The notes beneath the pieces are model-generated. The model was not told the DNA's origin, searched no databases, and saw nothing but the letters and a program-made list of their open reading frames with translations. Shown one piece after another: positions 46,993 to 57,507 of a stretch of 64,000 bases of DNA (the stretch's first letter is position 1; the number at the start of each line of letters is the position of its first letter). The translations under genes and the position numbers were made by a program. Location of the stretch: contig DASSKL010000005.1 of NCBI GenBank assembly GCA_035690485.1, forward strand, positions 54,593 to 118,592. The letters run 5' to 3'. Source of the stretch: Mycobacteriales bacterium. Lineage in GTDB: Bacteria; Actinomycetota; Actinomycetes; JAFAQI01; DASSKL01.

Positions 46993-47018
46993 GGAACAGG
47001 TGCCCGGACACCGGCGTT
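46993..47018 (+). promoter_or_regulatory. ftsH: SigR/SigH-type promoter of ftsH
   Basis: GGAAC (46993-46997), exactly 18 nt, then GTT (47016-47018), followed by G. This matches the ECF sigma-R/sigma-H class (GGAAT/GGAAC-N18-GTT). It would give a leader of about 160 nt. Confidence 0.5.
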
Positions 47019-47151
47019 GAACAGATACCGCGGTGTACCGTCAGAAGTTCCACGATTGTCACCACGGCAGGCGTGGCAGACCTACGGCGAGACGGGCGCT
47101 GTGCTCGGCGACCGGTTCGCCCCGACCCGACCCCGACCGAGTTTCCGTGGC

Positions 47152-47182
47152 AGGAGGGACGGACGCGAGAGCGTCCTAGCCG
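47152..47182 (+). promoter_or_regulatory. ftsH: ftsH ribosome site with hairpin-shortened spacing
   Basis: AGGAGGG (47152-47158) lies 24 nt before ATG 47183. Between them is the perfect hairpin GGACGC-GAGA-GCGTCC (47161-47176) with a GNRA loop. Folding removes 16 nt, leaving 8 nt, the optimal spacing. An in-frame TAG at 47177 rules out an earlier start. Confidence 0.65.
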
Positions 47183-49343
<2,161 letters not shown>

Positions 49344-49354
<11 letters not shown>

Positions 49355-49922
49355 CGGGATCGACACCGAGCGCATCGCCCGTGCGGTCGGCGAGATCCTC
49401 GCCGCGATCGGTGAGGACCCCGACCGCGACGGCCTGCGCGAGACGCCGGGCCGGGTCGCGCGGATGTACGCCGAGGTCTTCGCCGGGCTGCACGCCGACC
49501 CCGGTGACGTGCTCACCACGGTCTTCGACGCCGACCACGACGAGATGGTGCTGGTCAAGGACATCGCGTTCGCGGCGTTCTGCGAGCACCATCTGGTGCC
49601 GTTCTTCGGCAACGCCCACGTCGGCTACATCCCGAACGACAGCGGGCAGATCACCGGCCTGTCCAAGCTCGCCCGGCTGGTCGACCTCTACGCCCGCCGG
49701 CCGCAGGTGCAGGAGCGGCTGACCACCCAGATCGCCGACGCCCTCGAGCAACAGCTCAAGCCGCGCGGCGTCATCGTCGTGGTGGAGGCGGAGCACCTGT
49801 GCATGTCCTTGCGCGGGGTCCGCAAGCCGGGCGCGCGCACCGTGACCTCTGCGGTGCGCGGGCAGTTCCGCGACTCCGACTCGACCCGCAGCGAGGCGAT
49901 GAGCCTCATCCTCGGCCGCTGA
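49344..49922 (+). CDS. folE: GTP cyclohydrolase I
   Basis: A 192-residue enzyme making 7,8-dihydroneopterin triphosphate from GTP. Zinc and active-site motifs [33 protein letters not shown] and [16 protein letters not shown] are present. ATG 49344 overlaps the ftsH stop by 11 bp. It is the first gene of the folate cluster. Confidence 0.96.
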
Positions 49923-49945
49923 CCGGGGCGATTCGCTCCTTTTCA

Positions 49946-49951
49946 TAAGGT
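49946..49951 (+). promoter_or_regulatory. folP: -10 element consistent with leaderless folP mRNA
   Basis: TAAGGT ends 7 nt before GTG 49959, favouring that start over the in-frame GTG at 49950. Confidence 0.4.
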
Positions 49952-49958
49952 GGCCTGC

Positions 49959-50843
49959 GTGAGCGAGCCCGCTGTCACCCCCTCTCCCGGCGCGCCGGCG
50001 TACCCGGTCGTCCGGGGGCTGCCGGGGCCGGCGCGCGCACGGGTCATGGCCGTCATCAACGTCACGCCCGACTCGTTCTCCGACGGCGGCAGCTTCGAGG
50101 AGCCGGACGACGCGATCCGGCACGGGCTCACGCTTCTCGCTGCGGGTGCGGACATTCTCGACGTCGGCGGCGAGTCGACCCGGCCCGGCGCCGCACGGGT
50201 CACTGCCGACGAGGAGTGGCGCCGGGTCGAGCCGGTCGTCTCCGCACTCGTGGCGGCCGGCGCGGTCGTGAGCATCGACACGATGCGCGCGACGACCGCG
50301 GCCAAGGCCATCGCTGCGGGTGCTCGCATCGTCAACGATGTGAGCGGCGGTCTCGCCGACCCCGATATGGTGCCGCTGGTCGCCTCGGCCGAAGTGCCCT
50401 ACGTCGTCATGCACTGGCGCGGACCCAGCTCCGACATGCAGGCGCGTGCCGTCTACGGCGACGTCGTCGCCGAGGTCTGTGCGGAGCTGCAGGAGCGCTT
50501 CGACGCCGTCGTCGAGGGCGGGGTCCATCCCGACCGCGTCATCCTCGACCCCGGCCTCGGCTTCGCGAAGACCGGCGCGCACAACTGGACCCTGCTCGCG
50601 CATCTCGACGCGCTCGTGGGGCTGGGCCGGCCGGTGCTCATCGGCGCGTCGCGCAAGTCGTTCCTCGGCTCGCTGCTCCAGGTGGCGGCGGCCGAGCCGC
50701 GACCGGTGTGCGAACGTGACGCCGCCACCGCCGCGGTCACCGCGATCGCGGCGCACGCCGGGGTGTGGGGGGTGCGGGTGCACGAGGTCGCGGCCAACGC
50801 CGACGCCGTGCGGGTCGCTGCCGCCGTGCGGAACGCCGGATGA
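49959..50843 (+). CDS. folP: Dihydropteroate synthase
   Basis: 294 residues, TIM barrel. Motifs MAVINVTPDSFSDGG, ILDVGGESTRPGA, INDVSGG-like IVNDVSGGLADPDM, ILDPGLGFAKTGAHNW and GASRKSFLG cover both substrate sites. It condenses p-aminobenzoate with hydroxymethyl-dihydropterin diphosphate and is the sulfonamide target. ATGA overlap with the next gene. Confidence 0.96.
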   Translation: MSEPAVTPSPGAPAYPVVRGLPGPARARVMAVINVTPDSFSDGGSFEEPDDAIRHGLTLLAAGADILDVGGESTRPGAARVTADEEWRRVEPVVSALVAAGAVVSIDTMRATTAAKAIAAGARIVNDVSGGLADPDMVPLVASAEVPYVVMHWRGPSSDMQARAVYGDVVAEVCAELQERFDAVVEGGVHPDRVILDPGLGFAKTGAHNWTLLAHLDALVGLGRPVLIGASRKSFLGSLLQVAAAEPRPVCERDAATAAVTAIAAHAGVWGVRVHEVAANADAVRVAAAVRNAG

Positions 50844-51298
50844 GCCGCTCCGGCCCGCCTGACGCCGACGCAGTTGCCGCGGTCAACGACGAGCTCTACG
50901 CCTCGGTCGAGGCGCGCGACATCGACCGGATGAGCGCCGTCTGGGACGACGACGACGACATCACCTGCGTGCACCCGGGCTGGCCGATGCTGCGCGGCCG
51001 GGCCCGGGTGCTGCGGTCCTGGTCGATGATCATGGCCAACACGGCGTACATCCAGTTCTTCGTCACCGACGTGCAGACCCGGGTCGACGGGGACCTGGCG
51101 GTGGTCACCTGCGAGGAGAACATCCTTGCCGCGGGGGAGCCCGGCGGCGCGGGGACCGAGGGCGGGATGCAGACCGCCGCCGTCGCGACGACGAACGTCT
51201 TTCGCCGCCGCGCCGACGGCTGGCGGCTGTGGTTGCACCACGGGTCGCCCGTGCTCGGCGGGCCGGCGACGAGTGACACGGCGGAGGAGCCGGGATGA
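50840..51298 (+). CDS. NTF2/SnoaL-like protein in the folate operon
   Basis: A 152-residue single cone-shaped alpha+beta domain of the DUF4440/SnoaL type: VNDELYASVEARDIDRMSAVWDDDDDITCVHPGWPMLRGRARV is its first half, ending with FRRRADGWRLWLHHGSP. Such a gene sits between folP and folB in streptomycetes too. No catalytic role is proven; it may bind a pterin intermediate. It is overlapped at both ends by fol genes. Confidence 0.83.
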   Translation: MSRSGPPDADAVAAVNDELYASVEARDIDRMSAVWDDDDDITCVHPGWPMLRGRARVLRSWSMIMANTAYIQFFVTDVQTRVDGDLAVVTCEENILAAGEPGGAGTEGGMQTAAVATTNVFRRRADGWRLWLHHGSPVLGGPATSDTAEEPG

Positions 51299-51657
51299 CC
51301 GACAAGGTGACGGTGCGCGGCCTGCGCACCCGCGGCTACCACGGCGTGTTCGAGGCGGAGCGGCGGCTCGGCCAGATCTTCGTCGTCGACGCGGTGCTCG
51401 AGGTCGATACGCGTCCGGCGGCCAACAGCGACGACCTCGCCGACGCAATCGACTACGGCGAGCTGGCCCTGTCGCTGTCGCGGGTCATCGAAGGCGACCC
51501 CGTCGACCTCATCGAGACCCTCGCCCAGCGGCTCGCCGACACGTGCCTGCGTGACGAGCGGGTGACCGCGGTCGAGGTCACCGTGCACAAGCCGCAGGCC
51601 CCCGTGCCCGTGGCCGTCGACGACATCACGGTGACGATCCGACGGACCCGCGGTTGA
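51295..51657 (+). CDS. folB: Dihydroneopterin aldolase
   Basis: A 120-residue enzyme with GYHGVFEAERRLGQ (catalytic Glu), DAIDYGELA and the Lys of VTVHKPQAP. It cleaves dihydroneopterin to the 6-hydroxymethyl compound. ATGA overlap with the NTF2-like gene. Confidence 0.95.
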   Translation: MTDKVTVRGLRTRGYHGVFEAERRLGQIFVVDAVLEVDTRPAANSDDLADAIDYGELALSLSRVIEGDPVDLIETLAQRLADTCLRDERVTAVEVTVHKPQAPVPVAVDDITVTIRRTRG

Positions 51658-52160
51658 GCACGCTGCCCGTGGTGCTCTCGCTCGGGTCCAACCTCGGTGA
51701 CCGCCTCGCCCACCTGCAGGCGGCCGTTGACGTCGTGCACCGGCGGCTCGGCGTGCTGGCCGTGTCGCCGGTCTACGAGACGGCGCCGGTCGGCGGGCCG
51801 CCGCAGGACGACTACCTGAACGCGGTACTGCTGACGGCGGTCGAACGCCCCTGGGACGCGCTCGAGGCGGCCCGGGAGGCCGAGGCGGCGCGTGCCCGAC
51901 AGCGCACCGAGCGGTGGGGCCCACGCACGCTCGACGTCGACGTCGTCTCGGTCGACGACGTGGTCGCGGACGACCCTGAGCTGACCTTGCCGCACCCCCG
52001 GGCGCACGAGCGCGCGTTCGTGCTCGCCCCCTGGCTCGACGTCGACGAGGCGGCGGAGCTCGCTGGCCACGGCGCGGTGGCTCGGCTGCTCGCCGCGCTC
52101 GACTCCTCCGGCGTACGCCGCCGCGACGACCTCGTCCTTCGTGTCCCGGGTGCGCCGTGA
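51654..52160 (+). CDS. folK: HPPK, 2-amino-4-hydroxy-6-hydroxymethyldihydropteridine pyrophosphokinase
   Basis: 168 residues with LSLGSNLGDR, VYETAPVGGPPQDDYLNAV and the catalytic WGPRTLDVDVV and LPHPRAHERAFVL motifs. It starts at TTG 51654, overlapping the folB stop (TTGA), which is the only plausible start. Confidence 0.95.
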   Translation: MSTLPVVLSLGSNLGDRLAHLQAAVDVVHRRLGVLAVSPVYETAPVGGPPQDDYLNAVLLTAVERPWDALEAAREAEAARARQRTERWGPRTLDVDVVSVDDVVADDPELTLPHPRAHERAFVLAPWLDVDEAAELAGHGAVARLLAALDSSGVRRRDDLVLRVPGAP

Positions 52161-52630
52161 GGCCGACCAGCGTCCTCGGGCTGGTAGCGCTGGCGGCGCT
52201 GGTCGGCGTCGTCTCCTGGGTGCTGACCGGTGTCGTCTACGACTCGTTGCCCCCGCTGCCGACCTACGCGCCGGTGACGCTCGGCCTGCTGGCCGTCGCC
52301 GAGGCCTACTGGGCCTGGGCGATCCGCAGCCGGGTGCATCGCCGCGGCAGCCCGCGGGTGCGCCCGATGGCGGCGCTGTGGGTCGCCCGGTCGCTCGCGC
52401 TGGCGAAGGCGAGCTCGCTCGTGGGCGCGCTCGCGCTCGGCGCCTACGCCGGCTTTCTGGCCTACGTCGGGGAGAAGATCCACGCTCCGGAGCACAGCCA
52501 CGACGCACTGGTGTCGGGGGCCGGCGTCGGCACGGCGCTCCTGCTGTCCGTGACCGCGCTGCTGCTCGAGCGAGCCTGCCGGGTGCCGCCACGCGACGAG
52601 CCGCCCGACGAGTCGCTCGACGAGAGCTAG
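52157..52630 (+). CDS. DUF3180 membrane protein
   Basis: 157 residues with four membrane helices and an acidic C-terminal tail. A DUF3180 gene follows folK in M. tuberculosis (Rv3605c) and streptomycetes. Function unknown. GTG 52157 overlaps folK. Confidence 0.87.
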   Translation: MRPTSVLGLVALAALVGVVSWVLTGVVYDSLPPLPTYAPVTLGLLAVAEAYWAWAIRSRVHRRGSPRVRPMAALWVARSLALAKASSLVGALALGAYAGFLAYVGEKIHAPEHSHDALVSGAGVGTALLLSVTALLLERACRVPPRDEPPDESLDES

Positions 52631-52669
52631 CCGAGACCCGCGGCGCGGGGCAGCGGGGCCGCCTCTCAC

Positions 52670-52675
52670 TACCCT
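52670..52675 (+). promoter_or_regulatory. -10 element consistent with a leaderless mRNA at 52683
   Basis: TACCCT ends 7 nt before ATG 52683; no ribosome site is present. Confidence 0.4.
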
Positions 52676-52682
52676 TCCCTGC

Positions 52683-53003
52683 ATGAGTCAGGCAGCCGGC
52701 CCGGGCCGGTCCTTCGAGGAGCTCGACAGGTTCTCGACCGAGGAGCTGCGCGAGCAGGCGTTCGACGCGGCCGAGCACCACGGTGACGTCGGGTTCTTCT
52801 GGGACCTGCTGCGCCACCTTCCCGCCAGCGAGCAGTTCGCGGCCGAGGACGGCTCTCCCGGCGGCATGGCCAGCGGGATCCAGGACGTCATCGAGGTGGT
52901 GCGCTCGCTGGTGGCGGGTGGCTTCGGTGAGCTCGAGCCGCTGTTCCGGGCACGGTTCATCGACTACCTGCGCAACGTTCCCGACCCCCGGGTGGGTTCG
53001 TGA
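52683..53003 (+). CDS. Small conserved hypothetical protein
   Basis: 106 residues, acidic and helical, beginning SQAAGPGRSFEELDRFSTEE with a FFWDLLRHLPASE segment. No membrane helix and no motif I recognise. It is convergent with the ABC ATPase gene 16 bp away. Confidence 0.7.
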   Translation: MSQAAGPGRSFEELDRFSTEELREQAFDAAEHHGDVGFFWDLLRHLPASEQFAAEDGSPGGMASGIQDVIEVVRSLVAGGFGELEPLFRARFIDYLRNVPDPRVGS

Positions 53004-53019
53004 GCCTCGGCCAGGACCG

Positions 53020-53961
53020 CTAGCCCTCTCGCAGGGTGCGGTGCAGGGCCTCGAGCGTGAGGTCGCCCAGCGGGCGGTCGCCGTCGACCACCCTGACGGC
53101 GTCGTGGTCGCCGGCCAGCAGCGCCGACATCGCGTCCTTCAGCGAGGCCGACGCCGGCACCTCCACCAGCTGAGCCTCCTGCGGCGGCGAGAGCAGCGAC
53201 CGGTCGATCGGCACGACCGCCAGGCGGCGCAGCGCTCGGTCGGGGCCGACGAACTCCGCGACGAACGGCGAGGCCGGGCTGCCGAGGACCTCGGCCGGAG
53301 CGGCGTACTGCTCCAGCACCCCGCCTTCGCGCAGCACCGCGATCCGGTCGGCGAGCCGCACCGCCTCCTCGACGTCATGGGTGACGAAGACGACCGTCTT
53401 TCGCACCTGCGCCTGCAGCCGGAGGAACTCCGCCTGCAGCCGGTCGCGGGCGATCGGGTCGACCGCGCCGAACGGCTCGTCCATGAGGAGGACGGGTGGA
53501 TCCGCGGCCAGCGCTCGCGCCACGCCCACGCGCTGCCGCTGGCCGCCGGACAGCTCGTGCGGGTAGCGGCGCCCGTGCACCGACGGGTCGAGCCCCACCA
53601 GCTCCAGCAGCTCGCCGACCCGGGCGCGGATCCGCCCGCGGTCCCAGCCGAGCAGCCGCGGCACGGTCGCGACGTTGGTGCGCACGTCCTGGTGCGGGAA
53701 CAGGCCCACCTGCTGGATCACGTAGCCGACGCGTCGCCGCAGCTGCACCGGGTCGAGACCGGCGACGTCGTCGCCGTCCAGCAGGACGCGGCCCTGCGAC
53801 GGCTCGACCAGCCGGTTGACCATCTTCATCGTGGTGGTCTTGCCGCACCCTGACGGGCCGACGAGCACGGCGACCTCGCCCGCCGCCACGTCCAGCGACA
53901 GCTCGTGCACCGCGACGGTGCCGTCGGCGTAGCGCTTGCCCACCCGGTCGAACCGGATCAT
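53020..53961 (-). CDS. Glycine betaine/choline-type ABC transporter ATPase (OpuCA/ProV-like)
   Basis: 313 residues. Walker A GPSGCGKTT, Q-loop YVIQQVGLFPHQ, signature LSGGQRQR, Walker B VLLMDEPFGAVD and H-loop VTHD, then a C-terminal regulatory extension with one CBS-like segment. The QQVGLFPH motif is typical of osmoprotectant importers. It is transcribed away from the permeases with only 27 bp between the two starts. ATG 53961 has GGTGAG upstream. Confidence 0.9.
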   Translation of the reverse strand: MIRFDRVGKRYADGTVAVHELSLDVAAGEVAVLVGPSGCGKTTTMKMVNRLVEPSQGRVLLDGDDVAGLDPVQLRRRVGYVIQQVGLFPHQDVRTNVATVPRLLGWDRGRIRARVGELLELVGLDPSVHGRRYPHELSGGQRQRVGVARALAADPPVLLMDEPFGAVDPIARDRLQAEFLRLQAQVRKTVVFVTHDVEEAVRLADRIAVLREGGVLEQYAAPAEVLGSPASPFVAEFVGPDRALRRLAVVPIDRSLLSPPQEAQLVEVPASASLKDAMSALLAGDHDAVRVVDGDRPLGDLTLEALHRTLREG

Positions 53962-53975
53962 GGGCTCACCGGCGG

Positions 53976-53981
53976 TAGCGT
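53976..53981 (+). promoter_or_regulatory. -10 element consistent with leaderless permease mRNA
   Basis: TAGCGT ends 7 nt before GTG 53989, inside the 27-bp gap between the divergent ATPase and permease genes. Confidence 0.45.
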
Positions 53982-53988
53982 CCCCCAC

Positions 53989-54681
53989 GTGCCCCTCCCG
54001 GCCGACTACGACTTCGGCAACGCGTCCAACTCGTGGTTCGACTGGAGCTACATCCCCGACCATGCGAACACCATCTTGGCTGCCGCGCGCGAGCATGTCG
54101 TCCTCGCGGCGCTGGCGGTCGCCATCGGCTTCGCGGTCTCGATCCCGCTCGCGCTGCTCGCCCGGCGCAGCCGCTGGCGGCGAGGCGCGGTGCTCGGCCT
54201 GTCCAACGCGGTCTACGCGGTCCCGTCGCTGGCCGCGATCGTCGCCCTGCAGCCGGTGTTCGGCCTGGCCCGGTGGACGGTCGTGCTGCCGCTGGCGGCC
54301 TACACGCTGATCATCCTCGTGCGCAACATCCTGACCGGGCTCGACGACGTCCCCGCAGAGACGCTCGAGTCGGCGCGCGGCATGGGGCTGTCGCCGGCTC
54401 AGGTGCTGCTACGGGTGCAGCTGCCGCTCGCGCTCCCGGCGGTCATCGCCGGGCTGCGGATCGCCACGGTGTCCACGATCGAGCTCGTCGTCATCGGCGG
54501 CTACGTCGGCCAAGGCGGCTTCGGCGCCTACATCCTCGAAGGGTTCCGCAACAACTTCTACAAGGCCGAGATCACGACCTACATCCTGCTGACCGTGCTG
54601 CTGGCGCTGGTCGCCGACGGGCTGCTGCTCGGCCTGCAGCGGCTGGTCACCCCCTGGCAGCGGCGGAGGGCCGGGCCGTGA
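53989..54681 (+). CDS. Glycine betaine/choline-type ABC transporter permease 1
   Basis: 230 residues with about five or six membrane helices and the EAA loop LESARGMGLSPAQVLLRVQLPLALP. Homologous to OpuCB/ProW-like single-chain permeases. The next permease gene overlaps by GTGA, so the two form a heterodimer. Confidence 0.9.
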   Translation: MPLPADYDFGNASNSWFDWSYIPDHANTILAAAREHVVLAALAVAIGFAVSIPLALLARRSRWRRGAVLGLSNAVYAVPSLAAIVALQPVFGLARWTVVLPLAAYTLIILVRNILTGLDDVPAETLESARGMGLSPAQVLLRVQLPLALPAVIAGLRIATVSTIELVVIGGYVGQGGFGAYILEGFRNNFYKAEITTYILLTVLLALVADGLLLGLQRLVTPWQRRRAGP

Positions 54682-55394
54682 GCATCCCCAGCCAGATCTG
54701 GCACTTCCTGGGCAGCGGCTCGTCGTGGACGGGGCAGTACGGCGTGCCGGCCCGGCTCGGGCAGCACGCGGCGATCTGCGCGGTCACGCTGGCCCTGGCC
54801 GCCGTGGTGGCGCTGCCGCTCGGCGTCGGGCTCGCCCGGCTGCGCCGCGGGGGGTGGATCGCGTCCAGCCTCGCCAACGCCGGCCGTTCGGTGCCGGTGC
54901 TCGGCGTGCTGATCCTGTTCGCGGTCGGGCCGCTCGGCGTGGGCACGAGCGCAGCGGTCGCCGCGCTGGTCATCTTCGCGCTACCGCCCCTGGTGACGAA
55001 CGCCTACACCGGCATCAGGGAGGTCGACGCCGACGTCCGCCTGTCGGCCGTCGCGATGGGCATGACCTCGTGGCAGGTGCTCTGGCGGGTCGAGCTGCCG
55101 CTGGCGCTCCCGCTCATCGCGGCCGGCGTCCGCATCGCGGCCGTGCAGGTCTGGGCGACGGCGACCCTTGCCGCCATCGTGGGCAGCGGCGGGCTCGGCC
55201 GCTTCATCGTCGACGGCTACGCGATCCAGGACTACGGCCAGGTCTACGGAGGCGCGATCGTCGTCGCGATCACCGCGATCCTCCTGGAAGGGCTGCTGGC
55301 GTGGGCGCAGCGGCGGCTGCACGCGTCGTTCGGTGGTGCCGTCGCCCCGGCCGCGGAGGCCCCGGTCGCGCGCTCCGGCACCGCCGTCGCGTGA
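54678..55394 (+). CDS. Glycine betaine/choline-type ABC transporter permease 2
   Basis: 238 residues, similar topology to permease 1, with EAA-like loop RLSAVAMGMTSWQVLWRVELPLALP and an extended C-terminal tail. It pairs with permease 1 (OpuCD-like). Confidence 0.9.
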   Translation: MSIPSQIWHFLGSGSSWTGQYGVPARLGQHAAICAVTLALAAVVALPLGVGLARLRRGGWIASSLANAGRSVPVLGVLILFAVGPLGVGTSAAVAALVIFALPPLVTNAYTGIREVDADVRLSAVAMGMTSWQVLWRVELPLALPLIAAGVRIAAVQVWATATLAAIVGSGGLGRFIVDGYAIQDYGQVYGGAIVVAITAILLEGLLAWAQRRLHASFGGAVAPAAEAPVARSGTAVA

Positions 55395-55452
55395 CTCGCG
55401 GGCGCCGCCGTGTGCAAGGCTGTGCTCGCGCGGGCTTGCCCGCCAGGACACG

Positions 55453-55468
55453 CGGAACCGCGGTTCCG
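55453..55468 (+). promoter_or_regulatory. Perfect 16-bp palindrome before the binding-protein gene
   Basis: CGGAACCGCGGTTCCG lies 28 nt before the binding-protein ATG. It may be an operator or an RNA hairpin that sets relative expression within the operon. Confidence 0.4.
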
Positions 55469-55495
55469 GGACACAGAACGGCGGAGGGCGGCGCG

Positions 55496-56512
55496 ATGCG
55501 TGCAGGTTGGCGAGGCCGGCGGTCGACGGGCCTACGTAGGGTCACCGGGTGGGCGGCAGTGGCTGTGGCCGGCATGCTCGCTCTGGTTGCGTGCGGTGGC
55601 AGCAGCGGAGGCTCCAACGCTCCGGTGAAGCAGGGGACGTCGTCGTCGTCGGCCAGCGCGCTGTGCCAGACCAAGGGCAGCGGCAACGTCACGGTCGGGG
55701 CGTTCAACTTCAGCGAGTCGCAGCTGCTCGCGACCATCTACGCAGCCGCGCTGCAGCAGTGCGGCTACACCACGTCGGTCAAGCAGCTCGGCGCGCGGGA
55801 CGTCGTCTACCCGGCGCTGACCGCCGGGCAGATCGACGTCGTGCCGGAGTACGCCGCGACGCTCACGACCTACATCAACGGCAAGAAGAACGGCCCCAAC
55901 GCGCAGAGCCCGGCGGCCGGCGACATCGACACGACCATGCAGGCGCTGCGCAAGCTGCTGCCCACCTCGCTGGTCGCGCTCGACCCGGCACCGGCCACCG
56001 ACAAGGACGCGTTCGCGGTCACCGAGACGTTCGCCAAGCAGCACAACCTCACGTCGCTCTCGGACCTCGCGACCTACTCCAAGCAGCACCCGGTCTCCGT
56101 CGGTGGCCCGCCGGAGTGCCCGCAGCGCCCCTACTGCCTGCAGGGCTTGAAGTCGACCTACGGCATCCAGGTCTCGAAGTTCGTGCCGCTCGACGCCGGT
56201 GGCCCGCTGACGATCGCGGCCATCAAGGACGGCAAGGTCGACGTGGGTGAGGTCTTCACCTCCGACCCCACCGTGACGGCCCAGGGGCTCGTCGTCCTCG
56301 ACGACGACAAGAACCTCCAGCTCTCCGACAACATCGTGCCGATCGTCAACACCAAGGTCGCCGGCGCAGCGCTGAAGAGCGCGCTCAACGCGGTCGACCA
56401 GAAGCTCACCGAGGACGCGCTGGTGCAGATGAACAAGGCCGTCCAGGTGCAGCACGCCAAGCCCGAACAGGTGGCACAGCAGTTCCTCCAGCAGTCGGGG
56501 CTGCTGGGCTAG
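55496..56512 (+). CDS. Glycine betaine/choline-type substrate-binding lipoprotein
   Basis: 338 residues. Lipoprotein signal with Cys33 (LALVACGGSS) and an OpuAC-type binding domain starting NVTVGAFNFSESQLLATIY, with DVVPEYAATLTTYI and VFTSDPTVTAQGLVVLDDD. It captures a quaternary amine or similar osmolyte; the exact ligand cannot be read. GGAGG lies before the ATG. The 101-bp gap after the permeases holds a palindrome. Confidence 0.92.
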   Translation: MRAGWRGRRSTGLRRVTGWAAVAVAGMLALVACGGSSGGSNAPVKQGTSSSSASALCQTKGSGNVTVGAFNFSESQLLATIYAAALQQCGYTTSVKQLGARDVVYPALTAGQIDVVPEYAATLTTYINGKKNGPNAQSPAAGDIDTTMQALRKLLPTSLVALDPAPATDKDAFAVTETFAKQHNLTSLSDLATYSKQHPVSVGGPPECPQRPYCLQGLKSTYGIQVSKFVPLDAGGPLTIAAIKDGKVDVGEVFTSDPTVTAQGLVVLDDDKNLQLSDNIVPIVNTKVAGAALKSALNAVDQKLTEDALVQMNKAVQVQHAKPEQVAQQFLQQSGLLG

Positions 56513-56532
56513 GACCCGGTCGAAGTCACGCG

Positions 56533-56551
56533 GCGCCCGCGCTCGGGGCGC
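56533..56551 (+). terminator. Hairpin after the binding-protein gene
   Basis: GCGCCC and GGGCGC form a 6-bp stem with a 7-nt loop, 20 nt after the stop. It is followed by a -10-like TAGCCT (56556-56561) for the next gene. Confidence 0.35.
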
Positions 56552-56598
56552 TGGGTAGCCTGGCGGTTCCAGATCATCGTCACGCTCCCGGACCCGAC

Positions 56599-57507
56599 AT
56601 GTCGCTGCCGCGCACCCCGGCCGACCGGCCAGGCAGGCTCACGGTCGGCGTCATCGGCGTGGGCCGGGTCGGGGCGACGCTCGGTGCGGCGCTGGCGCGC
56701 GCCGGGCACGCGGTGACCGCTGCCTCCGGGGTGTCCCGGGCATCGCGCCGCCGGGCCGACGACCTGCTGCCCGGCGTGCCCCTGCTCGGGGTGCCGGACG
56801 TGCTCGCTCGTTGCGCACTCGCGCTGCTGACCGTGCCCGACGACGAGCTGCCCGGCCTGGTCGACGGGCTGGCGGGCACCGACGCGGTGCGCCCGGGCCA
56901 GCTGGTCGTGCACACCAGCGGCCGCTACGGGCTCGGACTGCTGGACCCGCTCACTCGCCGCGGTGCGCTGCCGCTGGCGCTGCACCCGGTGATGACCTTC
57001 ACCGGCACCTCGGTCGACCTGGAACGGCTGTCCGGCGCGTCGTTCGGCGTGACCGCCCCCGAGTCGCTGCGGCCGGTGGCCGAGGCACTGGTCATCGAGA
57101 TGGGCGCCGAGCCGGTCTGGGTGCCCGAGGAGATGCGCACGCTCTACCACGCTGCGCTGGCCAACGGCGCCAACCATCTCGTCACCCTGGTCGCCCAGTC
57201 GGCGGACCTGCTGCGCGCCGCCGGCGTCGACGAGCCCATGCGGATGCTCGCGCCGTTGCTGGGCGCCGCGCTCGACAACACGCTGCGTGGCGGCGACGCG
57301 GCGCTGACCGGTCCGGTCGCCCGCGGCGACGCCGGCACGGTCGCCGCACACCTCGACGCCCTGCGCCGGGCGGCGCCCGAGGCGGTGCCGGCCTACGTCG
57401 CCATGGCCAGGCTCACCGCCGACCGCGCGCTGGCCGCCGGCCGGCTCGACCCGGCGCGGGCCGCGGCCCTGCTGGACGTGCTCGCCGGCAACGGAGCGGC
57501 CGCGTGA
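56599..57507 (+). CDS. DUF2520 / Rossmann-fold oxidoreductase-like protein
   Basis: 302 residues. N-terminal NAD(P)-binding Rossmann motif GVIGVGRVGATLGAALARAG, then the DUF2520 domain (LHPVMTFTG, YHAALANGANHLVTLV). It is found next to pantothenate and NAD genes in actinobacteria (Rv3603c is followed by panC and panD); here nadB follows directly. The reaction is unknown; a dehydrogenase role is likely. GTGA overlap with nadB. Confidence 0.87.
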   Translation: MSLPRTPADRPGRLTVGVIGVGRVGATLGAALARAGHAVTAASGVSRASRRRADDLLPGVPLLGVPDVLARCALALLTVPDDELPGLVDGLAGTDAVRPGQLVVHTSGRYGLGLLDPLTRRGALPLALHPVMTFTGTSVDLERLSGASFGVTAPESLRPVAEALVIEMGAEPVWVPEEMRTLYHAALANGANHLVTLVAQSADLLRAAGVDEPMRMLAPLLGAALDNTLRGGDAALTGPVARGDAGTVAAHLDALRRAAPEAVPAYVAMARLTADRALAAGRLDPARAAALLDVLAGNGAAA

